A stretch of DNA of 64,000 bases from Streptomyces sp. NBC_01276 (GCF_041435355.1 NZ_CP108442.1:62001-126000), one strand, 5' to 3'. Positions 8,433-16,301 are shown, numbered from the stretch's first letter. Made by a program: numbers and translations. Notes: generated by a model from the letters alone, not told the origin.

Positions 8433-9314
8433 TCATTCGGGGCGGTTGAAGCGGTGGGCGGCCCAGAGCAGGGCCATGGCGCCGGTCGTCAGGAGGGTCG
8501 CCGCTTCGAGGAGGAGCGGAGGCTGTCGGCCGAACCATTCGAGGCCCGCCACGGCTGCCTGGTCGGGTACGCGGAGGGTGATGCTGCGCCGGAGCAGGTC
8601 CACTCCGTAGGCGAGCGGGTTGACGGCGGCCAGTGAACGGGCCCAGCCCGGCAGGTTCTCCAGTGGGAAGAAGCCGCCGGAGAGGAACAGCAGCGGCATC
8701 ATCACCAGGCCGAGCAGCATGTGGAACACCTCGGGGCGGCCCAGGGTCACGGCCAGGGCCAGGGAGAGGGCCGTGATGGCGAAGGAGGCCAGGACCATGC
8801 CGGCGAGGAGCAGCGCCAGGAGGAGCGGATCGTAGGGCAGGCCGACCGCTCCGGCCAGGGCGAGCAGGACCGCGCCCTGGACCGCGGCGACGGTGGTACC
8901 TCCGGCGCAGCTGCCCAGGAGGAGGGTGGAGCGGCGTACGGGGGCCATCAGCAGTTCGCGCAGGTAGCCGCTCTGGCGGTCGGTGATCAGGCGGATGCCG
9001 ACCATGATGGCCGGGGTCTGGACGGTCATCATCAGCATGCCGGGGAACAGGTAGGTCTGGTAGCCGACGCCGAGGGTGGAGTTGGGGATCAGGGCCGCCA
9101 GACCGCCTCCCAGGATGAAGAGGTAGAGCACCGGCTGGATCAGCATCAGGGCGGTGTGGGTGCGCTGGGTGGACAGGCGCAGCAGATCGCGGTGGACCAG
9201 TGCGTGGACGGCCCGCAGTTCACGGCGCAGGCGGGGCGGCGGTGGAGGGGCCGCGGTGTCGGGGCCGCCGGGGGTGTCCGGGGCTCCGGGCTTCTTGAGA
9301 GCGGGTGTGGTCAC
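8433..9314 (-). CDS. ABC-2 type permease of the class IV lanthipeptide cluster (LanH-like)
   Basis: A 293-residue DrrB-type permease with six predicted membrane segments. A proline-rich cytoplasmic N-terminus (about 40 residues) leads into RELRAVHALVHRDLLRLSTQ. The conserved ABC-2 region ITDRQSGYLRELLMAPVRRS lies before the third segment, and LFLSGGFFPLENLPGWARSL near the end. It forms the membrane part of a two-gene exporter with the ATPase encoded just upstream. Its GTG start overlaps the ATPase stop as GTGA, which indicates translational coupling. In the venezuelin cluster of S. venezuelae the equivalent gene is venH. Export of the mature lanthipeptide, or self-protection, is inferred from context; DrrAB-like pairs also export other drugs. 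Confidence 0.85.
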   Translation of the reverse strand: MTTPALKKPGAPDTPGGPDTAAPPPPPRLRRELRAVHALVHRDLLRLSTQRTHTALMLIQPVLYLFILGGGLAALIPNSTLGVGYQTYLFPGMLMMTVQTPAIMVGIRLITDRQSGYLRELLMAPVRRSTLLLGSCAGGTTVAAVQGAVLLALAGAVGLPYDPLLLALLLAGMVLASFAITALSLALAVTLGRPEVFHMLLGLVMMPLLFLSGGFFPLENLPGWARSLAAVNPLAYGVDLLRRSITLRVPDQAAVAGLEWFGRQPPLLLEAATLLTTGAMALLWAAHRFNRPE

Positions 9315-10423
9315 AGGCCCCCCTCGGTCGTCGCCGTGGTCGCGGTCGACTGGGTGGTGGCGGACGGTGTGGCGGGGCGTGCGGTGTGGATGCTGCGGCC
9401 GGTGTGGTGGAAGAAGACGTCGTCGAGTGTCGGCGGGGTCGCGGAGGCGGCCCGGACGGGGATGCCGTGGGCTTCCAGGGCCGCGCACAGGCGGGGGATC
9501 CAGGAGCTGCCGTTGGGGACGCGCAGGCTGATCCCCTCGGTGTCGAGGGTCGTGACGGTGCCCGGCGGGGCGGTCCGGCGTACGACGTGGTGCGCGGCCG
9601 GGTCGTCGCTGGTGCGCAGTACCACCCGGTCGTCGCCGATCGCGGCCTTGAGCGTGAGGGGGGTGCCCTGTGCCACCAGGAGGCCGCCGTCGATGATGGC
9701 GAGGCGATCGCAGTTCTCCGCCTCTTCCAGGTAGTGGGTGGTGACGAAGAGCGTGGTGCCCTGCCGGTCGCGCAGTGCGCGCAGGTGTTCCCAGACCTGG
9801 GCGCGGGCGTGGGGGTCGAGTCCGGTGGTCGGCTCGTCGAGGAACAGGATCCGGGGCTCGTGCAGCAGGCCGCGGGCGAGCTCCAGGCGTCGGCGCATGC
9901 CACCGGAGAGGGTGCGTACCGGGGAGCGTCGCCGGTCGGTCAGGCCGACCGCCTCGAGTGTCTCGGTGGCGCGGCGGCGGGCGTGGCGGCGGCTCATCCC
10001 GTAGAGACGGGCGTGGATGTGCAGGTTTTGTTCCGCCGTCAGGTCCGTGTCGAGGGCGCTGTGCTGGAAGAGCATGCCGACCTGTTGCCGCACCCGGTCG
10101 GGTTGGCCGAGCACGTCGGCGCCGGCCACCGTGGCCCGTCCGGCGGTGGGGCGGGCGAGGGCGCACAGGAGGGCGATGGTGGTGGATTTCCCCGCGCCGT
10201 TGGGGCCGAGGAAGGCGAAGGTTTCGCCTTGGCGGACGTCCAGGTCCAGGCCGCGGACGGCGTGGGTGGTGGTGCCGTCCGGCCCCGGGTAGCTCTTGAC
10301 CAGACCGCGTGTGCTGATGGCGTGCGCCGGCTCGGGAGCGGCCCCCGCGGTGTGCGGGCTCGTGGGGGCGGCCGTGAGGAGGGTTGCCTGGGCGGGCGTG
10401 TCGTCGCCGGCGTGTGGCTGCAT
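9311..10423 (-). CDS. ABC transporter ATPase of the class IV lanthipeptide cluster (LanT-like)
   Basis: A 370-residue DrrA-family ATPase. Walker A is GPNGAGKST (residues 73-81), the Q-loop lies near GMLFQHSALD, the signature is LSGGMRRRLELARGLL, Walker B is RILFLDEPTTGLD, and the H-loop is in FVTTHYLEEAE. The C-terminal 90 residues form the DUF4162-like extension usual in drug exporters, ending with an Ala/Thr-rich tail. The first 35 residues are low-complexity, so a later start is possible. No peptidase C39 domain is present, so leader removal is not done by this protein. It pairs with the downstream permease (GTGA overlap). Between it and the precursor gene are 274 bases with strong hairpins. 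The layout matches venT. Confidence 0.85.
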   Translation of the reverse strand: MQPHAGDDTPAQATLLTAAPTSPHTAGAAPEPAHAISTRGLVKSYPGPDGTTTHAVRGLDLDVRQGETFAFLGPNGAGKSTTIALLCALARPTAGRATVAGADVLGQPDRVRQQVGMLFQHSALDTDLTAEQNLHIHARLYGMSRRHARRRATETLEAVGLTDRRRSPVRTLSGGMRRRLELARGLLHEPRILFLDEPTTGLDPHARAQVWEHLRALRDRQGTTLFVTTHYLEEAENCDRLAIIDGGLLVAQGTPLTLKAAIGDDRVVLRTSDDPAAHHVVRRTAPPGTVTTLDTEGISLRVPNGSSWIPRLCAALEAHGIPVRAASATPPTLDDVFFHHTGRSIHTARPATPSATTQSTATTATTEGGL

Positions 10424-10434
10424 GGTCGGGTCCT

Positions 10435-10472
10435 CGTCTGCGGGGTGTCGTCTGCGGGGTGTCGTCTGCGGA
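10435..10472. repeat. 14-bp direct tandem repeat (2.7 copies)
   Basis: Unit CGTCTGCGGGGTGT, two exact copies and a partial third, just upstream of the ATPase start in the precursor-transporter gap. It may be a slippage product. No coding role is seen. Confidence 0.7.
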
Positions 10473-10503
10473 CTCGGGTGTGGGTGGGTGGGGCGGCTCG
10501 CGC

Positions 10504-10540
10504 TCCGGCCGGCGGCGCCGTGGGGCAGCCGCCGGCCGGA
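10504..10540 (-). terminator. Strong hairpin between precursor and transporter genes
   Basis: Perfect 13-base stem, TCCGGCCGGCGGC and GCCGCCGGCCGGA, around an 11-base loop. Lying after the precursor gene and before the ATPase gene, it is placed to terminate or attenuate transcription. No U-run follows. Confidence 0.6.
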
Positions 10541-10585
10541 GGTTTGTGGAGCCCGTTTCGTCTTGTCCCGTTCGGGTGTCGACCA

Positions 10586-10604
10586 GGGAGCACGGGGTGC
10601 TCCC
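10586..10604 (-). terminator. Second hairpin after precursor gene
   Basis: Perfect 8-base stem GGGAGCAC and GTGCTCCC with a three-base loop, about 95 bases past the precursor stop and upstream of the larger hairpin. Together they could limit read-through so that precursor transcripts exceed transporter transcripts. Confidence 0.55.
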
Positions 10605-10697
10605 TCCCGGCGGGGCCGGTGTTCAGCGCCTCGGCGACGAGACCGCCGTCGTCTCGGCTGCTGGGCGGTACCGGAGCCGAAGGGGCCTGGTGCCGGG

Positions 10698-10853
10698 TCA
10701 GTTACAGCTGATGCCCACGCAGACGGTGTTGAGGAGCGTCAGCAGGCCGACGCACTCGCAGGTGTTGGCGAACGCCACACCGTCGGCGCCGACGGGGTCG
10801 GTCTCCGGAAGGGCGTGCAGGTGAGCGAGCAGTTCGAGGTCGCGGTTCTCCAT
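10698..10853 (-). CDS. Class IV lanthipeptide precursor peptide (venezuelin-like LanA)
   Basis: A 51-residue precursor, short enough to be missed by ordinary gene calling. The leader opens MENRDLELLAH and continues to PETDP, acidic and helical as expected for recognition by LanL. The C-terminal core region has Thr31 followed by CECVGLLTLLNTVCVGISCN. Dehydratable residues are Thr31, Thr39, Thr43 and Ser49; cysteines are at 32, 34, 45 and 50, so up to four (methyl)lanthionines are possible. From memory the pattern closely resembles the venezuelin precursor of S. venezuelae. The ATG follows an excellent AAGGAGAA site. The gene lies 43 bases after lanL. No protease gene is nearby, so leader removal must come from elsewhere. 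Core boundary and ring pattern are not determined by the sequence. Confidence 0.9.
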   Translation of the reverse strand: MENRDLELLAHLHALPETDPVGADGVAFANTCECVGLLTLLNTVCVGISCN

Positions 10854-10896
10854 GGCTTTCTCCTTCTCTGTGAGATGGCGGCAGGTTCCCTGCCGC

Positions 10897-13569
10897 TCAA
10901 CCCGGCTGCTGGATCATCCAGTGCCGGGAGTCTGTGTGGCGGGTCCGCAGGAGGAACGCCAGGATTCCCGCGGATCCGTCGCTCCAGCCCGTCGAGACGT
11001 CCCCGTACTCGTTGGGGAAGACGACGTGGCCGTCGCGGTGGGCCCGTTCGGCGACGATGAGGCGGGCCAGGTCCTCGGCCGACGTGCGGTGGGCGGGATC
11101 CCCCGTGGCCGTGGCCATGTCGAGGAGGAAGTCGCCGTTGCCCGCCAGTCCGTGGCATTGGGTGAGGGGGGCGCGGGACGCCCGCTCCACGACGGCGCGT
11201 GCGGCGTTGCGGGCGAGATCGCCGAACCGGTCGTCGCCGGTGGTCTGCCACAGCCGGATCAGGAAGGAGCCGATTCCCGCCGAACCGTGGCACCAGTACG
11301 GGGCCGTGGGCACGTTTCCCGCCTGCGCCGGCCACTGGGCCGTCTCCCCGACCGTCAAGGCCGTGGCCACCAGCTCCTCCCCCGCCGCCAGGGCCAGGTC
11401 CAGGTGTTCCCGGCGGTTCGTGACGGCTGCGGCGGCGAGGAGGAAACATCCGATGCCGGACGTTCCGTGGGCGAAGCCGAGGTAGCGTTTGCCGGCTTCC
11501 TTGGAGACGGCTTCCGCAGGGACCGGCCAGCTCACGCCGGCCGGCTCGGGCCGGGCGGCGGCGGCCAGCCGGTCGGCCGCGTCGGCGACGAGTTCGGCGA
11601 GGCGCGGGGCGCCGGTGCGGTGCCACAGGTGGGCGGCGGCGAGTCCGCTGCCCGCGGAGCCGTGGGTGACGTCGTGACTGGGCGTCGGCTCCTGCGGAGC
11701 CAGGGCCAGGGCGAGCGCGTGGTCCATGAGCGTGCGGTCGTCGACGGCGCGGCCGGCGTCGTACAGGGCCCAGGCGGTCCCCCGGCCGCCGAAGTGCAGC
11801 CCGGGGCGCGTGGAGCGGGTGTCCGTCCGGGCCGCGATCCAGTGGCCCGCGGTGGAGATGGTTTCCGGCAGGCGCGGATCGCCGGTGAGCTCGAAGTACC
11901 GGGTCAGGACCGCCAGGACACCGGCCGCGCCCTGCTGCACGGTACAGGGGTCGGTCTCCCCCGCCATGGTGGAAACGGGCCACAGCCGCCTCTCGTCCCG
12001 GGGGGTCATCGAATCGAGGAGGTGTTCCACGATCCCCGCGACCGCGGCCGCCGTCGCGTCGTGCCCGGGGTCCTCGCCCGTCGGCCCGGCGGCGGGGTGC
12101 GCGGGGAGCGGCCTCGCGGTGCGGCGGAGGGCCGCGCGTGCTCTGGCCGGGTCCCAGCGCTCGGCCGGATCGTCCTTCATCAGCCCGAGGATCATCTCGG
12201 GCAGGCCGTCCGGCAGGCGGAGCGTACGTTCGCAGGCGGCCAGCCACTCGGCGAGCCGCTGCTCCGCGGATCTCGTGGCGGGCTCCTCGGGCAGCAGGTT
12301 GGGTATCTTCCCGGCGAGGACGAAGCACACGGTGGCGCCGAGGCTGTAGTAGTCGGCCGTCGGGGAGACGGGCGCGTCCGCCAGCCGCTCGGGGGCGCTG
12401 AAGCCCGGGGTTCCCACCGTCGTCGGGAGGGCGGCGTCGTCCTTCAGGACGGCGAGTTCCAGGTCGATGAGGCGCAGTTCACCGTCCGGCCGGACCATGA
12501 TGTTGGCGGGTGTGAAGTCCCGCAGGACGCAGCCGCAGGCGTGTGCCGCGGCGAGGAGGTCGACCAGGCGCCCGGTCTGGGCCAGGGCGTCGGTGCGATA
12601 GCGCTCGCTGCCGACGTCGCGGAAGTGCTCGGCGACCCAGTTCCGCAGGGGGACGCCCGGTATCTCCTCCTGTGCCAGGAACAGGTGTCCCCCGTGCTCG
12701 AACATCGCGAGGGGCTCCGGTGCCAGGCCCGTGCCGGTGAGGTTCCCCAGTGTCCGGGCCTCGGCGCGCAGCCAGTCGCGTACATCGCAGCCTGACGCGT
12801 CGGCCTCCACGTGCGGCCGCGCTTCCTTGATGACGACGGGTGCGCCCGTGGTGACGTCCGTCCCGCGGTAGACGCCGCCCTTGTTCGTGTGGCGTATCGC
12901 CTCCCGGACCGAGAAGCGGCCGCCGAGCAGCACCGGGCCCGGCGCCTCCTCCTCCGTACGCGGTGGGGCCGGCACCGATGCGGGGAAGGGGCTGACCGCC
13001 CAGGACGGCGGGGAATACTGTCCGGTGCGTATGTCCTCCACGGGGTTGCCGTCGGGGTCCTCGATGAACCACACGAGCAGTCCCTCGTCCGACAGTCGCC
13101 GCCTGCCCACGAAGGCGCCGTAGCGGTAGTGCACGAGGCTGTTCACGGCGTAGGGCTGGTCCGACAGGATCCGGGGGCCGGCCAGCCCCGCCGTGGCCTG
13201 GTGCAGCTCCAGCGCGATCCGGGCGGCGTCGGTGTCGGAGCGCGGGTAGACGGTGATGAACTTGCCCGAGCTTCCCCGTGGCGTGGCGCGGGAGTTGAGT
13301 GCGCTCACCTGTTCCAGGGACCGGGCGAACTTGAACGCCGACCGGTCTCGCAGCAGCACGTCCAGGGCCTTCGCGAGGACTGCCGGTGCTGAGGCGGACG
13401 TCGCCGACACGTGCAGTTTCCAGCCCTGCTGCTGCCGCGTCGCGGACAGGGGCGTAAGGCGGCACCACATCTCGTCCGCGTCGGTGCTCCAACGCGCGCC
13501 CTCACCGGTGGCGTCCAGCGCCCGGCGGAGCAGATCTTCGAGGTCGACTTCGGTTGCGTGGCTCGTCAT
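10897..13569 (-). CDS. Class IV lanthipeptide synthetase (LanL)
   Basis: A trifunctional synthetase of 890 residues that dehydrates Ser/Thr through phosphorylation and elimination and then forms thioether rings. In order: a lyase region (about residues 1-205); a Ser/Thr kinase domain (about 215-490) with Lys248 in VVIKEA, the catalytic loop RDFTPANIM (Asp351) and IDLELA in place of DFG; and a LanC-like cyclase domain (about 530-890). The cyclase keeps WCHG (Cys760) and CHG (Cys805-His806), the zinc ligands absent from class III enzymes, so this is class IV. Earlier HGSAGSG and HGTSGIG barrel motifs are also present. The ATG at 13569 has GAGAGGG just upstream; an in-frame TTG at 13584 is less likely. 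Gene order LanL-LanA-LanT-LanH matches the venezuelin cluster. Confidence 0.93.
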   Translation of the reverse strand: MTSHATEVDLEDLLRRALDATGEGARWSTDADEMWCRLTPLSATRQQQGWKLHVSATSASAPAVLAKALDVLLRDRSAFKFARSLEQVSALNSRATPRGSSGKFITVYPRSDTDAARIALELHQATAGLAGPRILSDQPYAVNSLVHYRYGAFVGRRRLSDEGLLVWFIEDPDGNPVEDIRTGQYSPPSWAVSPFPASVPAPPRTEEEAPGPVLLGGRFSVREAIRHTNKGGVYRGTDVTTGAPVVIKEARPHVEADASGCDVRDWLRAEARTLGNLTGTGLAPEPLAMFEHGGHLFLAQEEIPGVPLRNWVAEHFRDVGSERYRTDALAQTGRLVDLLAAAHACGCVLRDFTPANIMVRPDGELRLIDLELAVLKDDAALPTTVGTPGFSAPERLADAPVSPTADYYSLGATVCFVLAGKIPNLLPEEPATRSAEQRLAEWLAACERTLRLPDGLPEMILGLMKDDPAERWDPARARAALRRTARPLPAHPAAGPTGEDPGHDATAAAVAGIVEHLLDSMTPRDERRLWPVSTMAGETDPCTVQQGAAGVLAVLTRYFELTGDPRLPETISTAGHWIAARTDTRSTRPGLHFGGRGTAWALYDAGRAVDDRTLMDHALALALAPQEPTPSHDVTHGSAGSGLAAAHLWHRTGAPRLAELVADAADRLAAAARPEPAGVSWPVPAEAVSKEAGKRYLGFAHGTSGIGCFLLAAAAVTNRREHLDLALAAGEELVATALTVGETAQWPAQAGNVPTAPYWCHGSAGIGSFLIRLWQTTGDDRFGDLARNAARAVVERASRAPLTQCHGLAGNGDFLLDMATATGDPAHRTSAEDLARLIVAERAHRDGHVVFPNEYGDVSTGWSDGSAGILAFLLRTRHTDSRHWMIQQPG

Positions 13570-14331
13570 GCCTGTCCCTCTCAACGGCGAGGACCGCTGG
13601 TTGGAATATGCCTTCGGTAAGAAGAACGTATAGCCGTGGCCGGATGGACGTCAGTCGGTTCGGCGAGCGCACGGTGTTGTTGCGCTGCCGAGTGGTGTCA
13701 ACCGGCGCATAAAAGAAGTACGCGGGAGCGCATGGGGTGGCGATACCTCCTGCACCCCATGGGCGGCACACCGGAGATCACTCCACCTCCAGGGAATGAA
13801 AGCAGTGGGTTTTATTCACTCTGAATTCTGCATGGACCACAGGGGCTGCGGATGTGAAATCCGGGGCGACCGTAAACGGGTACACCATTTCCGGTACCGC
13901 CGTGAAGGTCTTCACGCGCGACGGCCACCAGCGCCGCCCTCGGCTCCACCACCAGGCACTCCTCGGTTTCGGTCCGAGCTCCGCATTCAACACGAAAGGT
14001 TTTTCCGGTCGCGCTGAACGCTATCGGCGCGGCACTTACGCCGTACAGCTTTCCTCCCACTCCGCCCGCAGTAAAGGTCCGATCCCGCCACGGCGCCTAC
14101 CTGCTGCGCGGCAGGATTCGACGCGTCAACGCGATGCGCGATCACGCCCCTGAGCTGTGCGCGGGCTCGAAGGTTGAAGAATTAACCATCGCCGAACTGC
14201 TGCTCGGGATCGACTGAAAAGCAAACTGGGGTTCTCTTGCCGCCACGGGCACCCGGATGTCGACAAATGTGATCCGAGGGAATGCAGCGCCGGATGGGAA
14301 GCGAGTACACGGAACGGCACACCCGGAGTTC
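13570..14331. other. Long AT-richer intergenic region without a supported gene
   Basis: About 760 bases between lanL and the TetR remnant, visibly less GC-rich than the surroundings. Short frames exist on both strands but none has Streptomyces-like codon bias or recognisable motifs. A frame ending at 14218 (VEELTIAELLLGID, then stop) looks protein-like but has no credible start and may be the tail of a lost gene. The lanL promoter should lie in the first 150-200 bases; I cannot place its boxes with confidence. Confidence 0.45.
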
Positions 14332-14478
14332 GAGCGGGACCCGGTCCCGGCGGCCGGTCCCGCACAGCGGGCGATGCCGTCGAGGCGGGCGTCCGGGCCG
14401 TGGCGCGAAGGCCTCGCGGGTGGCCTCGACGAGCCGTTCGCGGCTGCGTCGCGCGTCGCGCCGTACGGGGACCGCCAT
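14332..14478 (-). pseudogene. TetR-family regulator remnant (frameshifted, truncated)
   Basis: From the ATG at 14478 the frame reads MAVPVRRDARRSRERLVEAT, then REAFA, the classic first helix of a TetR DNA-binding domain. It then loses frame near 14403-14408. In the next frame it continues RHGPDARLDGIARCAGPAAG, the second and third helices, before homology ends near 14332. A two-base loss at the junction explains the frame change. The turn expected after GTxYRHF is not recognisable, and there is no ligand-binding domain. The gene is divergent from the phospholipase gene and the palindromic operators between them survive, so it was probably the local repressor and the phospholipase may now be derepressed. 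Confidence 0.65.
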
Positions 14479-14503
14479 CGCCACCCTCCACTTCGCCGAC
14501 GAA

Positions 14504-14572
14504 TTAACCGGGGAGCAGTCCCCGATTTGCATGCTATGGTCGGCACAGAAGCGGGGAGCATTCCCCGGTTAA
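14504..14572 (+). promoter_or_regulatory. Paired palindromic operators upstream of the phospholipase gene
   Basis: Two near-identical palindromes: CGGGGA-GCAG-TCCCCG at 14509-14524 and CGGGGA-GCAT-TCCCCG at 14552-14567. The outer flanks (TTAAC before the first, GTTAA after the second) mirror each other, making the whole 69-base region a larger inverted repeat. TTGCAT between them could be a -35 element. The style is typical of TetR-family operators, and the adjacent TetR gene is broken. Confidence 0.75.
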
Positions 14573-14593
14573 CTTCCCGGAGGGACGCGGACC

Positions 14594-15433
14594 ATGACGG
14601 ACACGGCTTTGGTACTGGGCGGCGGCGGAGCGGTCGGGCTCGCCTGGACCGTCGGGGTACTCGCGGGCCTGGCCGAGGCGGGCCTGGATCTCTCCGGTGC
14701 CGACGTGACGATCGGCACCTCGGCGGGCTCGGTGATCGGCGCCCGGCTCGCCTCGGGCGTGACGGCCGAGGAGATGTACGAGGAGAACCTCGCCGGGGCC
14801 CCCGCGCTCGACGTCACCGTCACCCTGGGCCAGACCGCCCGCTTCCTGTGGGCCGCGCTCGGATCACGTGACCCGGAGCGCTCCGTCCAGCGCCTCGGCC
14901 GGGCCGCGCTGGCCGCCCGTACCGCCCCCGAGTCGGCCGTCCACGGCGCGGTCGCCACGCTCCTGGAGGGTGTACGGGAATGGCCCGCCCGCGATCTGCG
15001 CCTGACTGCCGTCGACGCCCGGTCCGGAGCCCTGGAGGTCTTCGACGCGACCTCGGGCGTCACCCTGCCCGAGGCCGTGGCGGCGAGCTGCGCGGTACCC
15101 GTGGTCTGGCCGCCGGTATCGGTGGCCGGCCGCCGCTGGATGGACGGCGGCAGCCGCTCGACGGCCAACGTCCAGCTCGCCCGCGGCCATCGGCGGGTCG
15201 TCGCCATCGCCCCGATCCCGAAGGCGGTCGGTCCGCACCCGAGCGCGACCGAACAGGGCGCGGAACTCGCCGCGGGCGGGGCCTCGGTGGCCGTACTCAC
15301 CCCCGACCGCGCCTCGCGCGCGGCGTTCGGCCGCAACATGCTCGACCAGAGCCGCCGGGGTGCCGCCGCCCGTGCGGGCCGCGTCCAGGCCGCCTCGTAC
15401 GTGGACACCGTACGCGCGGTCTGGAAGCCCTGA
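14594..15433 (+). CDS. Patatin-like phospholipase
   Basis: A 279-residue alpha/beta hydrolase of the patatin family, which hydrolyses acyl esters with a Ser-Asp dyad. The glycine-rich oxyanion loop is at residues 9-12 (LGGGGAVGLAW), the nucleophile is Ser43 in GTSAG, and Asp184 is in the DGG motif (WMDGGSRS). All elements are present and the length fits the short bacterial forms. There is no signal peptide, so it is presumably cytosolic. CGGAGGGACG upstream of the ATG is a good ribosome-binding site. Paired TetR-type operators lie directly upstream, and the remnant of a divergent TetR gene is next door. The natural substrate is unknown. Confidence 0.9.
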   Translation: MTDTALVLGGGGAVGLAWTVGVLAGLAEAGLDLSGADVTIGTSAGSVIGARLASGVTAEEMYEENLAGAPALDVTVTLGQTARFLWAALGSRDPERSVQRLGRAALAARTAPESAVHGAVATLLEGVREWPARDLRLTAVDARSGALEVFDATSGVTLPEAVAASCAVPVVWPPVSVAGRRWMDGGSRSTANVQLARGHRRVVAIAPIPKAVGPHPSATEQGAELAAGGASVAVLTPDRASRAAFGRNMLDQSRRGAAARAGRVQAASYVDTVRAVWKP

Positions 15434-15535
15434 GTCCACCGGTCGGCATCGCCGCCGGCCGGGCACGTCCGTCCCACAGTTCGCACCAGCACGCGGGGAG
15501 CGCCGCATCCGGGCGCGCCCGGAACCGAGGAGACC

Positions 15536-16042
15536 ATGACCGGCACCACCGAAGTCCTCGTGATCGGCGGCGGGTACGCCGGCGTCATGGCGGCCAACCG
15601 CCTGACCCGGAGGAACGACGTGAGGGTGACACTGATCAACCCGCGTACGACGTTCGTCCACCGGATCCGGCTCCACCAGCTGGTGGCCGGGACGGACGAG
15701 GCCGTCGTCGGGTACCGGGACGTCCTGGCCGAGGGCGTCCGGCTGACGGTCGACTCGGTGGCGCGCATCGGCGCGGCGGAACGGACCCGCGCGTTCCCGG
15801 AGTGGCCGAGTTCGCGCACACGGTCGCCACCCTGGAGGAGGCGCGGGGACTGCGGTCGGTGATCGAGGCCGCAGCCGCGACGGCCGCGGTGACGGTGGTC
15901 GGGGGCGGACCCACCGGTATCGAGGCCGCGGCCGAGCTGGCGGAGCGGGGCCGGCGCGTGACGCTGGTGTGCGGCGGCGTGCTGAACCCCTACCTGCACC
16001 CCCGGAGCCGGCGTTCGGCGGCCGGGCGACTGGCCGGGCTCG
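15536..16042 (+). pseudogene. NAD(P)/FAD-dependent oxidoreductase remnant (Ndh-like)
   Basis: Starts normally: MTGTTEVLVIGGGYAGVMAA, with the FAD-binding GGGYAG, then INPRTTFVHRIRLHQLVAG as in type II NADH dehydrogenase-like proteins. At about 15776-15787 the frame changes. The second frame then gives DPRVPGVAEFAHTVATLEEA and the NAD-binding GGGPTGIEAAAELAERG, ending after HPRSRRSAAGRLAGLG. The segment between the two parts (roughly the second FAD strand) is deleted, and everything past about residue 190 of a roughly 400-residue protein is lost. This is a dead gene carrying at least two lesions. It lies 102 bases downstream of the phospholipase gene. Confidence 0.75.
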
Positions 16043-16130
16043 GAGCAGGAACTGCTCCGGGCGGCCGGGCGCGCCGAGGCCCCGGCGTGCGCCGATCAGT
16101 CGGTCTAGACCCGCACGTCGGCCGGCGGCT

Positions 16131-16190
16131 CGGCCCGGCTCGTCTCGGCCCGGATCGTTTCGGCCCGGCTCGTCTCGGCCCGGATCGTCT
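16131..16190. repeat. 15-bp tandem repeat, four copies
   Basis: Four head-to-tail units of CGGCCCGG(C/A)TCGT(C/T)T, arranged as two 30-base copies that differ at one base, with degenerate GGCCCGG copies on both sides. It lies between the oxidoreductase remnant and the 3' end of the NmrA-type gene. No gene is seen in it. Confidence 0.85.
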
Positions 16191-16301
16191 CTGCCCGGCA
16201 GGCACCTTGGCCCGGCCCCTTGGCCCGGCGCCGGTACGTCGACCGGCGGCCGGGCGGCCGGGTGTCGGCGGCACGTCGACTTCCGGCGCCGCGTGGCGGG
16301 T

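Noticed and set aside
10897..13569. Class III (LanKC) assignment of the lanthipeptide synthetase
   Set aside because: The cyclase domain has WCHG and CHG zinc ligands, which class III enzymes lack.
13778..13993. Possible second lanthipeptide precursor upstream of lanL
   Set aside because: The minus-strand frame has no leader-like helix and no Ser/Thr/Cys-rich core.
13854..14153. 99-codon plus-strand frame in the desert after lanL
   Set aside because: Codon use is unlike genuine genes here, no ribosome-binding site, no recognisable motif.
16131..16190. CRISPR array
   Set aside because: Units are 15 bases, directly abutting without spacers, and no cas genes are present.
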